From Kitasatospora sp. NBC_00240 (GTDB lineage: Bacteria > Actinomycetota > Actinomycetes > Streptomycetales > Streptomycetaceae), in contig NZ_JAPEMU010000003.1 in assembly GCF_026342405.1 (NCBI RefSeq), positions 242,276-306,275 on the forward strand: a stretch of 64,000 bases of DNA, written 5' to 3'. Each line of letters starts with the position of its first letter. Position 1 is the stretch's first letter. The position numbers and the translations under genes are program-made. Below, piece by piece: positions 56,229-64,000 of this stretch. A model generated the notes under the pieces. The model was given only the letters and a program-made list of their open reading frames with translations. It searched no databases and was not told the DNA's origin.

Positions 56229-57440
56229 GTGAGAAATCCTGCTTTTGTCCAGGTCACGGGCCCGTTGGCGCCGTTTGCGGAGGGGTTTCGGGTCCGGCTT
56301 GAGGTGCTGGGCTACGCCCGGCAGCCGCAGGTCGTGCACCTGGATCTGATGGCTCGGCTCAGCCGCTGGCTGGATGAGCGCGGGTTGGACGGCTCGGCGT
56401 TGAGCACGGAGGCTGTGGAGGAGTTCGTCCTTGACCGCCAGGTTGCCGGGCATCGGAGCGCGCGGTCGATCCGTTCGCTGAGGCCGCTGGTGGAGTACCT
56501 GCGGGAGATCGGGGCGGCTCCGCTGGCCGTGCGGCAGCCAGTGGCAGGCCCGGTGGAGGTCTTGCTGGCCGACTACGCCGTCCACCTCGCCCGCGAGCGC
56601 GGACTGGCAGCGGTGACCATCCAGCGCAGTACCGACCTGGTCCGCCCGTTCCTGGCCGCCCGGGTCTGTGCCGCCGGTCTCGACCTGAAGACGCTGAGTG
56701 CCGCTGACGTCATCGCGTTCATGCTCGCTCGGAGCGGGAGTGCCTCGCCCGCGACGGTGCAGCGCACGGGCACGGCCCTGCGCGCGCTGCTGCGGTTCCT
56801 GCATCTGCAAGGACTGATCGACAACTCGCTGGTGGGCGCGGTGCCCACCGCCGCCAACTGGAAGCTGGCCGCCCTGCCGAAGTACCTGACGCGGGAACAG
56901 GTCGCCACGCTGTTGCACTCCTGCGACCGGGGCACCGCTGTCGGGCGGCGCGATCTGGCGATCCTGACGCTGCTGGCCCGGCTGGGGCTGCGGGCCGGAG
57001 AGGTGGCCGCGCTGCGACTGGAGGACATCGACTGGCAGCGCGGCGAGATCACCGTGCGTGGCAAGGGCAACCGGCACGAACGCCTCCCGCTACCGACCGA
57101 TGTCGGAGAGGCCGTCGTGGCCTACCTGAGCGGGTCCCGTCCAGCGGCGGCCACGGGCCGGGAGGTGTTCGTCGGCACGCGGGCCCCGCATCGGGCCCTG
57201 ACACGCGGTGCGGTCACGCAGTTGGTGGCCAGAGCGTCGCACCGGTGCGGCCTGGGGACGATCTACGCGCACCGGCTGCGGCACACGGCGGCCACCGCCA
57301 TGCTCCACGCGGGCGCGTCATTGGAGGAGATCGGCCAGGTTCTGCGGCACCGGCACGCACTGACCACAGCGGGATACGCGAAAGTGGACCATGAAGGGCT
57401 TCGCGCGCTGGCCCGGCCCTGGCCGGGGGAAGCAGCATGA
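56229..57440 (+). CDS. Tyrosine recombinase 1 of RIT (RitA-like)
   Basis: 403 residues from GTG 56229 (GGAGAGGG about 7 bases upstream; an upstream TTG at 56193 is in frame). The core-binding domain ends near residue 225. The catalytic domain shows LGLRAGEVAALRLEDID (Arg I), RGKGNRHERLPLP (Lys), HRLRHTAATAMLHAG (HxxR) and LRHRHALTTAGYAKV (nucleophile Tyr). Its stop overlaps the next ATG (ATGA). Confidence 0.9.
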   Translation: MRNPAFVQVTGPLAPFAEGFRVRLEVLGYARQPQVVHLDLMARLSRWLDERGLDGSALSTEAVEEFVLDRQVAGHRSARSIRSLRPLVEYLREIGAAPLAVRQPVAGPVEVLLADYAVHLARERGLAAVTIQRSTDLVRPFLAARVCAAGLDLKTLSAADVIAFMLARSGSASPATVQRTGTALRALLRFLHLQGLIDNSLVGAVPTAANWKLAALPKYLTREQVATLLHSCDRGTAVGRRDLAILTLLARLGLRAGEVAALRLEDIDWQRGEITVRGKGNRHERLPLPTDVGEAVVAYLSGSRPAAATGREVFVGTRAPHRALTRGAVTQLVARASHRCGLGTIYAHRLRHTAATAMLHAGASLEEIGQVLRHRHALTTAGYAKVDHEGLRALARPWPGEAA

Positions 57441-58363
57441 GCCCGCTGCACCGGCAACTGGAGGAGTACCTGGCCATCCGCCGGGCCATGGGGTTCAAGA
57501 TGGAGCGCCACGAAAAGCTCCTCGGGCAGTTCGCGGACTACCTGGCAGCGCACGCTGTCCAGGCGCTCACCACCGAGCACGCCCTGGCCTGGGCGACCTC
57601 CCCGCACCAGGGCGATCCGCGCTGGTGGGCGGCGCGGCTGTCCATGGTCCGCGGCTTCGCCGTCCATCTGCACGCACTCGACCCCGCCCACCAAGTGCCG
57701 CCCCGCGGACTGATCCCGCACGGCCCGAGACGCACCGTCCCGCACCTCTATACCGATCGCGAGATCGCCGCCCTGGTCCGGGCCGCCGGTGCACTGTCCT
57801 TCCCGCTGCGGGCCGCGACCTACCAGACGTTGGTCCGCCTGCTCGCCGCCACCGGCATGCGGGTCGGCGAGGCGATCCGGCTGGACCGTGCGGACTGGGA
57901 CGCCGACCTCGAAGTCCTGACGGTGCGCGACACCAAGTTCGGCAAGTCCCGCCAGCTGCCGCTGCACCCGACGAGCACCACAGGCCTCCAGGACTACCTG
58001 CGCCTGCGCGACCGTCTGTCGCCCTCCCCGAGCTCCAGTGCGCTCCTGCTGTCCACCCGGGGCCATCGCCTGCGCTACGAACGGGTCTGGGACACCTTCC
58101 ACCGACTGGTCGGCCAGGCCGAACTGACGCCGACCGCGCCGGCGAGCCCACCGAGGATCCACGATCTGCGGCACTCCTTCGCCGTCGCCACGCTCCTGGA
58201 CTGGTACCGCAACGGCGCCGACGTGCAGGCCATGCTGCCGCGCCTGTCGACCTACCTCGGCCACGCCGACCCCAAGCACACCTACTGGTACCTGTCCGCC
58301 GCCCCGGAACTGCTCGCGCTCGCGGCCGATCGCCTCGACGCCCACCAGAAAGACCCCCGTTGA
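57437..58363 (+). CDS. Tyrosine recombinase 2 of RIT (RitB-like)
   Basis: 308 residues from ATG 57437. The N-terminus LEEYLAIRRAMGFKMERHEK is typical of the second RIT recombinase. Catalytic motifs: ATGMRVGEAIRLDRADWD, VRDTKFGKSRQLPLH, HDLRHSFAVATLLDWYRNG and LSTYLGHADPKHTYWYLS. All residues of the active site are present. The stop overlaps a TTG start (TTGA). Confidence 0.9.
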   Translation: MSPLHRQLEEYLAIRRAMGFKMERHEKLLGQFADYLAAHAVQALTTEHALAWATSPHQGDPRWWAARLSMVRGFAVHLHALDPAHQVPPRGLIPHGPRRTVPHLYTDREIAALVRAAGALSFPLRAATYQTLVRLLAATGMRVGEAIRLDRADWDADLEVLTVRDTKFGKSRQLPLHPTSTTGLQDYLRLRDRLSPSPSSSALLLSTRGHRLRYERVWDTFHRLVGQAELTPTAPASPPRIHDLRHSFAVATLLDWYRNGADVQAMLPRLSTYLGHADPKHTYWYLSAAPELLALAADRLDAHQKDPR

Positions 58364-59340
58364 ATACCCTCGCCCCTACTCTGCAGGCGTTCTTCACCGA
58401 CCGACTGGCCCGGCAGCGCCAGGCCAGCCCCCACACCATCGCCGCCTACCGCGACGCACTCAAGCTCCTGCTGGCCTTCGCCGCCCAGCGCACCGGCAAG
58501 CAGCCCTCCGACTTGGCGATCCCCGATCTGGACGCGCCCTTGGTCGGCGCGTTCCTGGACCACTTGGAACGAGAGCGCGGCAACAGTGTCCGCACCCGAA
58601 ACGCCCGACTGGCCGCCGTGCACGCGCTATTCCGCTTCGCTGCCCTGCGACACCCCGAGCATGCGGACGTCATCCAACGGGTCCTGGCCATGCCGCCCAA
58701 ACGCTTCGACCGCAGGCTCGTCACCTACCTGACCGAACCCGAGACCACCGCGCTCCTCGCCGCCCCGGACACCGCCACCTGGACCGGGAGGCGCGATCAT
58801 GCGCTGCTGACCCTGGCCGTCCAGACCGGCCTGCGGGTCTCCGAGCTCGCCGCGTTGACCTGCACAGACATCCGTCTGGGCACCGGAGCGCACGTCAACT
58901 GCTTGGGCAAGGGCCGCAAGCAGCGGATCACCCCGCTGACCTCCACCACCGTCGCAGTGGTCAGTGCGTGGCTGACCGAACACCGCGGATTGCCCACCGA
59001 TCCGCTCTTCCCGACCCGACTCGGCACCTCGATGAGCCGACACCGGGACGCCATCGAACGGCGACTGGCCAAGCACGCCGCGACCGCCGCCCAAGGCGAA
59101 CCCACCCTGGCCGAGAAGAAGATCTCACCGCACGTCCTGCGCCACACTGCCGCGATGCGCCTGCTCGCGGCCGGCGTCGACAGCACCGTCATCGCCCTCT
59201 GGCTGGGCCACGAAAACGTCGCCACCACCCAGATCTACATCAACCCTCGGGAGTTGCATCAGACGGGCGAGAAACTGCAGGTCGCCAGGTCATGGCAAGA
59301 GCCTGAAGGACTCCAGCGCCACTACGAGCTAACGTCCTGA
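58360..59340 (+). CDS. Tyrosine recombinase 3 of RIT (RitC-like)
   Basis: 326 residues from TTG 58360, chosen because of the 4-base overlap with the previous stop. LQAFFTDRLARQRQASPHTI AAYRDALK starts the SAM-like domain. Catalytic: TGLRVSELAALTCTDIR, GKGRKQRITPL, HVLRHTAAMRLLAAG and WLGHENVATTQIYINP. Intact. The operon of three is likely transcribed from the palindrome-rich region. Confidence 0.9.
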   Translation: MNTLAPTLQAFFTDRLARQRQASPHTIAAYRDALKLLLAFAAQRTGKQPSDLAIPDLDAPLVGAFLDHLERERGNSVRTRNARLAAVHALFRFAALRHPEHADVIQRVLAMPPKRFDRRLVTYLTEPETTALLAAPDTATWTGRRDHALLTLAVQTGLRVSELAALTCTDIRLGTGAHVNCLGKGRKQRITPLTSTTVAVVSAWLTEHRGLPTDPLFPTRLGTSMSRHRDAIERRLAKHAATAAQGEPTLAEKKISPHVLRHTAAMRLLAAGVDSTVIALWLGHENVATTQIYINPRELHQTGEKLQVARSWQEPEGLQRHYELTS

Positions 59341-59360
59341 GCAGGCATGTTGCCGAGATG

Positions 59361-59397
59361 ATCCCTTCTGATGCATGATCTGCCCTCCAGAAGGGAT
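59361..59397. repeat. Inverted repeat between the two recombinase modules
   Basis: ATCCCTTCTG and CAGAAGGGAT pair perfectly around a 17-base spacer (ATGCATGATCTGCCCTC). It lies 20 bases after the RIT operon and just before the next recombinase gene. It may be a terminator, an operator or the attachment core of the second module. Confidence 0.6.
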
Positions 59398-59405
59398 GGT
59401 CTGGA

Positions 59406-60509
59406 GTGGTGCATCAGCGCACGGCGGCCCTGGCCGGGTCGGCTCATCTGGAGCTCGTCTCCGGGGTGGTTCAGCTGCGTCCGGAGGACGCGATGTTCGA
59501 CGCGATGCTGCGGGGCTGGCGTGCTCAGCAGAAGTCGCGGGGACTGAGGGACGAGACGGTCGACGACCGGGAACGGCTCATACGACGGTTCCTGGAGTTC
59601 GCGAACGAGTACCCATGGCAGTGGACGCCGGCCCACGTGGACGAGTGGTCGCTCTCTTTGACGAGCGAGAAGCACCTGGCGCCGTCCACAATCCGCAGCT
59701 ACCAGGGCGATGTCCGCCTGTTCAGCGAGTTCCTCATCGACGGCCGCTACGGCTGGGGGCCGGCCTGCGAGGAAGCCTTCGGCACGTTCCCGGTGGCGGT
59801 CTGCCACGAGTGGAACACCATCGCCCACCTCAACGACTACGAGGGCGACCCGGAGGCGAAACCGTTCACCCGGGAACAGCTGCAGCTCTTTCTCGACTAC
59901 GCCGACGACCAGGTCGAACGTGCGGTGCGGGCCAAGCGCAAGGGCGCCTTGGCGGCCTACCGCGACGCCACGCTGTTCAAGGTCATCTACGGATGGGGCC
60001 TGCGGCGGACCGAGACCTCCAAACTCGACCTGGTCGACTTCGGACGCAACCCGCAGGCCCGCCAGTTCGGCCGGTACGGCACGCTCAACGTCCGCTACGG
60101 CAAGGCGAAGAAGGGCCAGCCACCACGCCGGAGGAACGTGCTGTCGGTCATGGACTGGGCCGTCGACGCGGTTGCGGACTACGTCGAGAACGTCCGCCCG
60201 CGTTTCGGGTTCCCCGACCAACCGGCTCTGTGGATCACCGAGCGGGGAGGGCGCCTTCAGCCCGGCTCGATCAACGACCGGTTCGAGTCATACCGGGACG
60301 CCCTCGGCCTGCCGAAGGAACTGGTCCCGCACTCGCTGCGGCACTCGTACGTCACGCACCTGACCGAGGACGGGGTGGACCGGCGCTTCATCCAGCAGCA
60401 GGTCGGCCACGAGTGCGACAGCTCCCTGGCCATCTACACGCACGTCAGCGACGACTTCATGAACACTTCCCTGCACAAGGCACTGGCTCCGGCGTTCGCC
60501 GGGGCCTGA
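59406..60509 (+). CDS. Tyrosine recombinase of the second module
   Basis: 367 residues from GTG 59406; ATG 59493 with CGGAGG upstream is an equally good start. Phage-integrase-type N-terminal domain (YPWQWTPAHVDEWSLSLTSE), then YGWGLRRTETSKLDLVDFG, HSLRHSYVTHLTEDGVD and QVGHECDSSLAIYTHVSDD with the nucleophile Tyr. Full length. It starts a three-gene operon with a small XRE protein and a zinc-ribbon recombinase-like protein. Confidence 0.9.
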   Translation: MVHQRTAALAGSAHLELVSGVVQLRPEDAMFDAMLRGWRAQQKSRGLRDETVDDRERLIRRFLEFANEYPWQWTPAHVDEWSLSLTSEKHLAPSTIRSYQGDVRLFSEFLIDGRYGWGPACEEAFGTFPVAVCHEWNTIAHLNDYEGDPEAKPFTREQLQLFLDYADDQVERAVRAKRKGALAAYRDATLFKVIYGWGLRRTETSKLDLVDFGRNPQARQFGRYGTLNVRYGKAKKGQPPRRRNVLSVMDWAVDAVADYVENVRPRFGFPDQPALWITERGGRLQPGSINDRFESYRDALGLPKELVPHSLRHSYVTHLTEDGVDRRFIQQQVGHECDSSLAIYTHVSDDFMNTSLHKALAPAFAGA

Positions 60510-60525
60510 CAGGAGGGATTCGGCG

Positions 60526-60876
60526 ATGGCCGCCAAGCTCGACTACCAGTGGCACCTGCGCAAGGTCATGGCGGACCGCGGGATGTTCTCCACCACCGAC
60601 CTCCTCCCGCCTCTCGCCGAACGCGGAGTCACCCTGTCGTCGAGCCAGGTCTACCGACTCGTCGTCGAGCGACCGGAGCGGCTGAGCCTGAAGATCCTCA
60701 TGGCCCTCCTCGACATCCTGGACTGCACGATGGACGACCTCATCGAGCCCATCACCGTGGCCGGGGCCGTGAAGAAGCCGAAGAAGGCCGCCGCCAGCGG
60801 CGGCGGGGAACCCACAGAAGGGCTCGGCGGACTACGGCCGAAGCGGGCCAGGATCAGGGGTGTTGACCGGCCGTGA
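60526..60876 (+). CDS. Small XRE-type helix-turn-helix protein
   Basis: 116 residues from ATG 60526 with AGGAGGG 8 bases upstream. The HTH spans about residues 10-65 (LRKVMADRGMFSTTDLLPPL, TLSSSQVYRLVVERPERLSL, LDCTMDDLIEPI), close to the YozG/Cro-like type. A basic tail (KKPKKAA... RPKRARIRG) follows. Its stop overlaps the next start (GTGA). It probably regulates or assists the recombinase pair. Confidence 0.85.
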   Translation: MAAKLDYQWHLRKVMADRGMFSTTDLLPPLAERGVTLSSSQVYRLVVERPERLSLKILMALLDILDCTMDDLIEPITVAGAVKKPKKAAASGGGEPTEGLGGLRPKRARIRGVDRP

Positions 60877-63290
60877 CCACCGCTGACCATCACGGCCGCG
60901 CCGTCACCGACCCGATCGGCCTGATGACCGATCTGATCACCGACGTCGAGAAGGAACTCGAACCCGCCGCCATCCAGACCGTGATCACCGCGGTCGCGGG
61001 CGGCCGGGCGAAGTCGCGCCGCCTCGCCCAGGCCCTGGCGACGCGGCCCGCCGTCCTCACGGACGGCCGGTCCCCGGCACCGCGGGCCATCGGCGACCTG
61101 CTCATCGAACTCCGCAAGGCCGGTGCCTCGGCGATCTCGCCACCGGTCTGCGCCGAGTGCGGCAAGAACCTGCGGACCCTCCAGCGCCAGGGCCACGACT
61201 GGTACTGCTCGGTCTGCGGCCAGGAGACCGCGGAATGCGCCGCCTGCGGCAACACCCGGCGCCTCGCCTTCCGGGACCGCAAGGGCCTGCCCCGCTGTTC
61301 GATGTGTCCCGACGCCGACGACCGTGATCCCGTCGATGTCGTCCACGGGGTGATCGCTGTGATCTCCCCGGGCGCCGACCGTGACGTGATCGCCGAAGCC
61401 CTCTACCGGTCAGTACCCAGCCGCCCCGCCTATCGGCGGAGGCTGGTCTGGGCTCTGGAGGACAACCCCCGGCTACTGACCGGCGAGGGCCATCTCGCGC
61501 CGCATCGCGCCATCCTGCGGTTCATCGACCTGCTGCAGGAGGCGGGAGTCGCCGGGATCGTCCGGCCGGCCTGTCCCCGCTGCCATCGGATTGTCCGCAT
61601 CGACAAGCCGCTTGACGGGCAACGGGTCTGCCGCAACTGCATCGCCAAGTCCCGTGTCGAGGAATGCGCACGCTGCGGTGCCCGGCGCGAACCGGCGACC
61701 CGCGACGAGCACGGGCGTCCGCTGTGTCCGAACTGCCTGGTCACCCACCCTGCGAACACCGAGGTCTGCATCAGCTGCGACGAACGACGGCGTGTGCAGA
61801 CCCGCACCGCCGACGGTCCCCTCTGCCCCAACTGCTGCCCGTTGCCCGTTCTGGCCTGCTCGATCTGCGGCCGCAGCGCGCCCTGCACGCTCTCCAAACT
61901 GACCGGCTTGCCCCGGTGCGGCGGCTGCGACAGGCGCCAAGCCCACTGCACCGTCTGCGGACGGCTCCGCGGCATCCACTCCGGCACCGCCGACGCTCCC
62001 ATCTGCGGCCCCTGCACCACACCGGACGCGGAACTCTGGCGCCCTTGTCCCACCTGCGGCGAGGCCGAGCGGCTACTGGCTCCCGGGCCCTGCCCTCGCT
62101 GCACTCTCAAGCAGCGGCTTCACGATCTCCTCGCCGATGACGCGGGCGCCATACCGCCGAAGCTGCAGGCCCTCCACGACGCCCTGACCGGCGCCGAACG
62201 TGCCGGCACCGCGATGCGCTGGCTCTCCAAGGGCATCGTCTCCACCGTCCTGTCGGATCTTGCCTCCGGGCGCCGGCCCTTGACCCACGAAGCTCTGGAC
62301 GAACTCCCGGAAGGCAAGGTCGTCGAGCACATCCGCACCGTGCTCGTGGCGACCGAGGCCCTCCCGCAGCGGGACGAGCAGATGGTCCGCCTCGAACGAC
62401 ACGTGAAGGATCTCGTCACCTCCCACGCGACCGTCGAGGGACGCAAGATCCTGCACCGATATGCGACCTGGCACCTGCTGCGGCGCCTTCGCCGCCGCAG
62501 CCGCGGCAAGGAGATCACACATACCCAGCTCACCGTCGTCCGCCAGCATCTGCGGGCAGCCGTCCACCTCCTCAACTGGCTCGACGACCAGGACCTGACT
62601 CTCGCCACCTGCCGCCAGGTCGACCTCGAACGCTGGATGACCAGCGACGAGGTCCGCCATCGCCGGGAGGCAGGCAACTTCGTGCGCTGGGCTCTCGCCC
62701 AGAGGATCGCCCGCGACCTCAGCTTCCCGGCCGTGCGATGGAACGGCCCCTCCCAGCCGACGGACGACGAGGCCCGTTGGGCCACGGCCCGCCGTCTGCT
62801 TCACGACGACACCATCCGGACTGAAGACCGCCTCGCCGGGCTGCTGTTGCTCCTCTATGCCCAGTGGCCCGCAGCGATCTCCCGTCTGACCGTCGACCAC
62901 ATCGAGCAGACCGACGGAGCGATCCGCATCCGACTCGGCGATGTCCCGGTCGAACTGCCGCAGATCGTCGCCGACTTGGCTGTTCGGCAGCTCGCGGTTC
63001 GCCGCAGTCACGCCGTCCTCGCGCGCACGGATTCGCCCTGGCTGTTCCCCGGTGGCCAGCCCGGCCGCCCGATCAGCGTGTGGGCCATGGGCGAACGCCT
63101 CCGCAAGCTCGGCATCCGACTCGCCGAGACCCGCTCGACAGCCCTGTTCCAGCTCGCCACCGAACTGCCCGCCGCGGTCCTCGCCCGGACCCTCGGCATC
63201 GACATCACCGTCGCCGTCAAATGGCAGCGAGCCGCCGCGGGAGACTGGGCCGCCTACGCAGCTGAAGTCAGTCGACGCACGACCTTGTGA
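60873..63290 (+). CDS. Recombinase-like protein with eight zinc ribbons
   Basis: 805 residues from GTG 60873. Residues about 85-410 contain 16 CxxC pairs (for example CAECG, CSVCG, CAACG, CPRCH, CARCG, CISC, CTVCG, CPTCG), enough for eight zinc ribbons. Residues 520-800 read like a tyrosine recombinase core: LLLLYAQWPAAISRLTVDHI, SPWLFPGGQPGRPISVWAMG, RKLGIRLAETRSTALFQLAT and a late Tyr in GDWAAYAAEV. The HxxR His is missing, so cleavage activity is doubtful. It likely acts with the first gene of the operon. Confidence 0.75.
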   Translation: MTTADHHGRAVTDPIGLMTDLITDVEKELEPAAIQTVITAVAGGRAKSRRLAQALATRPAVLTDGRSPAPRAIGDLLIELRKAGASAISPPVCAECGKNLRTLQRQGHDWYCSVCGQETAECAACGNTRRLAFRDRKGLPRCSMCPDADDRDPVDVVHGVIAVISPGADRDVIAEALYRSVPSRPAYRRRLVWALEDNPRLLTGEGHLAPHRAILRFIDLLQEAGVAGIVRPACPRCHRIVRIDKPLDGQRVCRNCIAKSRVEECARCGARREPATRDEHGRPLCPNCLVTHPANTEVCISCDERRRVQTRTADGPLCPNCCPLPVLACSICGRSAPCTLSKLTGLPRCGGCDRRQAHCTVCGRLRGIHSGTADAPICGPCTTPDAELWRPCPTCGEAERLLAPGPCPRCTLKQRLHDLLADDAGAIPPKLQALHDALTGAERAGTAMRWLSKGIVSTVLSDLASGRRPLTHEALDELPEGKVVEHIRTVLVATEALPQRDEQMVRLERHVKDLVTSHATVEGRKILHRYATWHLLRRLRRRSRGKEITHTQLTVVRQHLRAAVHLLNWLDDQDLTLATCRQVDLERWMTSDEVRHRREAGNFVRWALAQRIARDLSFPAVRWNGPSQPTDDEARWATARRLLHDDTIRTEDRLAGLLLLLYAQWPAAISRLTVDHIEQTDGAIRIRLGDVPVELPQIVADLAVRQLAVRRSHAVLARTDSPWLFPGGQPGRPISVWAMGERLRKLGIRLAETRSTALFQLATELPAAVLARTLGIDITVAVKWQRAAAGDWAAYAAEVSRRTTL

Positions 63291-63360
63291 GCCGTGCATC
63301 CGAGGGAGATCCGGGTGCCGGATACGGGAAACGTCGGGAATAGTCGCTGGTCAAGCCGAG

Positions 63361-63376
63361 AATCCCTGATGGGATT
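63361..63376. repeat. Short palindrome before the last gene
   Basis: AATCCC, TGAT, GGGATT: 6-base arms with a 4-base spacer, 20 bases before ATG 63397. It could be an operator for the following gene or a weak hairpin after the recombinase operon. Confidence 0.4.
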
Positions 63377-63396
63377 GAGTAGCCGCGAGACCTACG

Positions 63397-63927
63397 ATGA
63401 CCACCATGGAACCAGTGCCCGCCCTCGTCCACCTGGACAGCCCCTTCATCAACTTCCGAGACTTCGACTTCGGCAAGGGCTCCCACGGCTACCGCTGGGT
63501 CGACGCCACGCGTTTCCAGCTGTCGTCCGAGGCACTGGACAACCGAGATGTGCTGGCCGCCTTGATCGCACACTCGCAGTTTCGGAACACGTACGACGGA
63601 GCCGGCGTCCAAGACTGGCCACGGCACGGTCAGTGGTGGCTCGACCGCATCACCCCCGACGCCTACGAGACCATCGACGCCGCGACGGCCGTCGACGTCA
63701 TCCACTCCTGGGCCAACCAGCATGGAGACGTCCCAGATTCACTCGCATCACGCCTGCGTCAGGAGATCTACGTCCCAATCCGCGAGGCGACCAGCAGATA
63801 CCTACTGGGACAGCTTCCCAAGGACGCGTTCCACGACTACGGCCCCATCCACATCGACTACCACGAACTCGTCCTCATCGACCGCCCGGCAGCGACGCTC
63901 ACTCTCCTCGTCGCAGCTGACGACTGA
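63397..63927 (+). CDS. Hypothetical protein, 176 residues
   Basis: From ATG 63397 (a second ATG at 63406 is possible). LDSPFINFRDFDFGKGSHGY, RWVDATRFQLSSEALDNRDV, QWWLDRITPDAYETIDA and IHIDYHELVLIDRPAATLTL. Aromatic- and acid-rich, no export signal, no family recognised. Adjacent to the recombinase module and perhaps its cargo or simply the resident flank. The last 73 bases of the window hold no gene. Confidence 0.6.
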   Translation: MTTMEPVPALVHLDSPFINFRDFDFGKGSHGYRWVDATRFQLSSEALDNRDVLAALIAHSQFRNTYDGAGVQDWPRHGQWWLDRITPDAYETIDAATAVDVIHSWANQHGDVPDSLASRLRQEIYVPIREATSRYLLGQLPKDAFHDYGPIHIDYHELVLIDRPAATLTLLVAADD

Positions 63928-64000
63928 CGCTGCCGCGATCAGCGCCACAAGCGCTTGCAGGGGTCATTCGGGCAGTTCCAATACCCGACTCCACCATTAC

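Larger units (their letters stand above)
56063..59340 (+). mobile_element. Recombinase-in-trio (RIT) element
   Basis: Three tandem, overlapping tyrosine recombinase genes of different types (56229-57440, 57437-58363, 58360-59340) preceded by dense palindromes carrying TTATGCCGAC. This matches the RIT organisation (three recombinases of fixed order and overlap). The left boundary is placed at the palindrome that truncates an ISAs1 fragment. I found no matching right-end repeat, so the right boundary is provisional. Confidence 0.75.

Noticed and set aside
1..64000. tRNA, rRNA, CRISPR arrays or a replication origin
   Set aside because: No cloverleaf, rRNA core or regular repeat-spacer pattern noticed by eye; a dedicated scan (tRNAscan, Infernal) would be decisive.

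Overview
The window is high-GC DNA with actinomycete gene style: GTG and TTG starts, ATGA/GTGA/TTGA overlaps, XRE/DUF5753 and DUF6879 regulators, an RsbW-like kinase, YcnI, a tyrosinase and gas-vesicle and STAS remnants. Streptomyces or a close relative fits best. The density of insertion sequences, fragments and frameshifted genes suggests a chromosome arm or a large plasmid rather than core genome.

Layout. 1-5 kb: the 3' end of an IS1380-type element, a truncated regulator remnant, two small unknown genes, and a decayed TnsA-like (Tn7-like) transposition gene with a downstream partner. 5.3-11.6 kb (all minus strand): an AAA ATPase plus DUF4276 pair that looks like a defence module, a nitrilase pseudogene, a PCMT-like methyltransferase coupled to a 44-residue peptide, an RsbW-like kinase, an XRE/DUF5753 regulator, a DUF6879 protein and a small unknown. 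12-20 kb: an endonuclease/exonuclease/phosphatase protein, a 799-residue 2OG-Fe(II) oxygenase, a zinc-ribbon pair, the first copy of a 140-bp MITE, a Cys/His-rich protein, and IS110, gas-vesicle and helicase-associated fragments. 20.7-27 kb: an unknown gene plus XRE/ImmA-type regulator behind a palindromic operator, two lipoproteins, a membrane protein, TPR and helicase-associated remnants, and YcnI. 27-32 kb: IS110 and STAS remnants, a PfpI/DJ-1 protein and small secreted or unknown genes. 32-38.4 kb: a frameshifted WXG100 protein and a polymorphic-toxin-like giant gene (about 1540 codons when restored) split by an ISAs1 element. 38.5-40.6 kb: small paralogous genes and a Phd/RelE-type toxin-antitoxin pair with a broken toxin. 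40.7-56 kb: nested mobile DNA (IS4, IS1380, IS5 containing IS256, IS1380, ISAs1 inside IS66), two paralogous secreted proteins, the second MITE copy and a tyrosinase. 56-63.3 kb: a recombinase-in-trio (RIT) element followed by a second three-gene recombinase module. A hypothetical gene closes the window.

How it fits together. Most of the window is a landing zone for mobile DNA. Target duplications let several insertions be ordered: ISAs1 into the toxin gene (10 bp), ISAs1 into IS66 (10 bp) and IS256 into IS5 (8 bp). The MITE shares its ends with the IS5-family element. The intact candidates for coherent biology are the ATPase/DUF4276 pair, the peptide/methyltransferase pair inside the regulator cluster, the operator-controlled XRE/ImmA pair and the two recombinase operons. 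Many genes are broken by single-base changes in G, C or A runs, so some pseudogenes may be sequencing errors.
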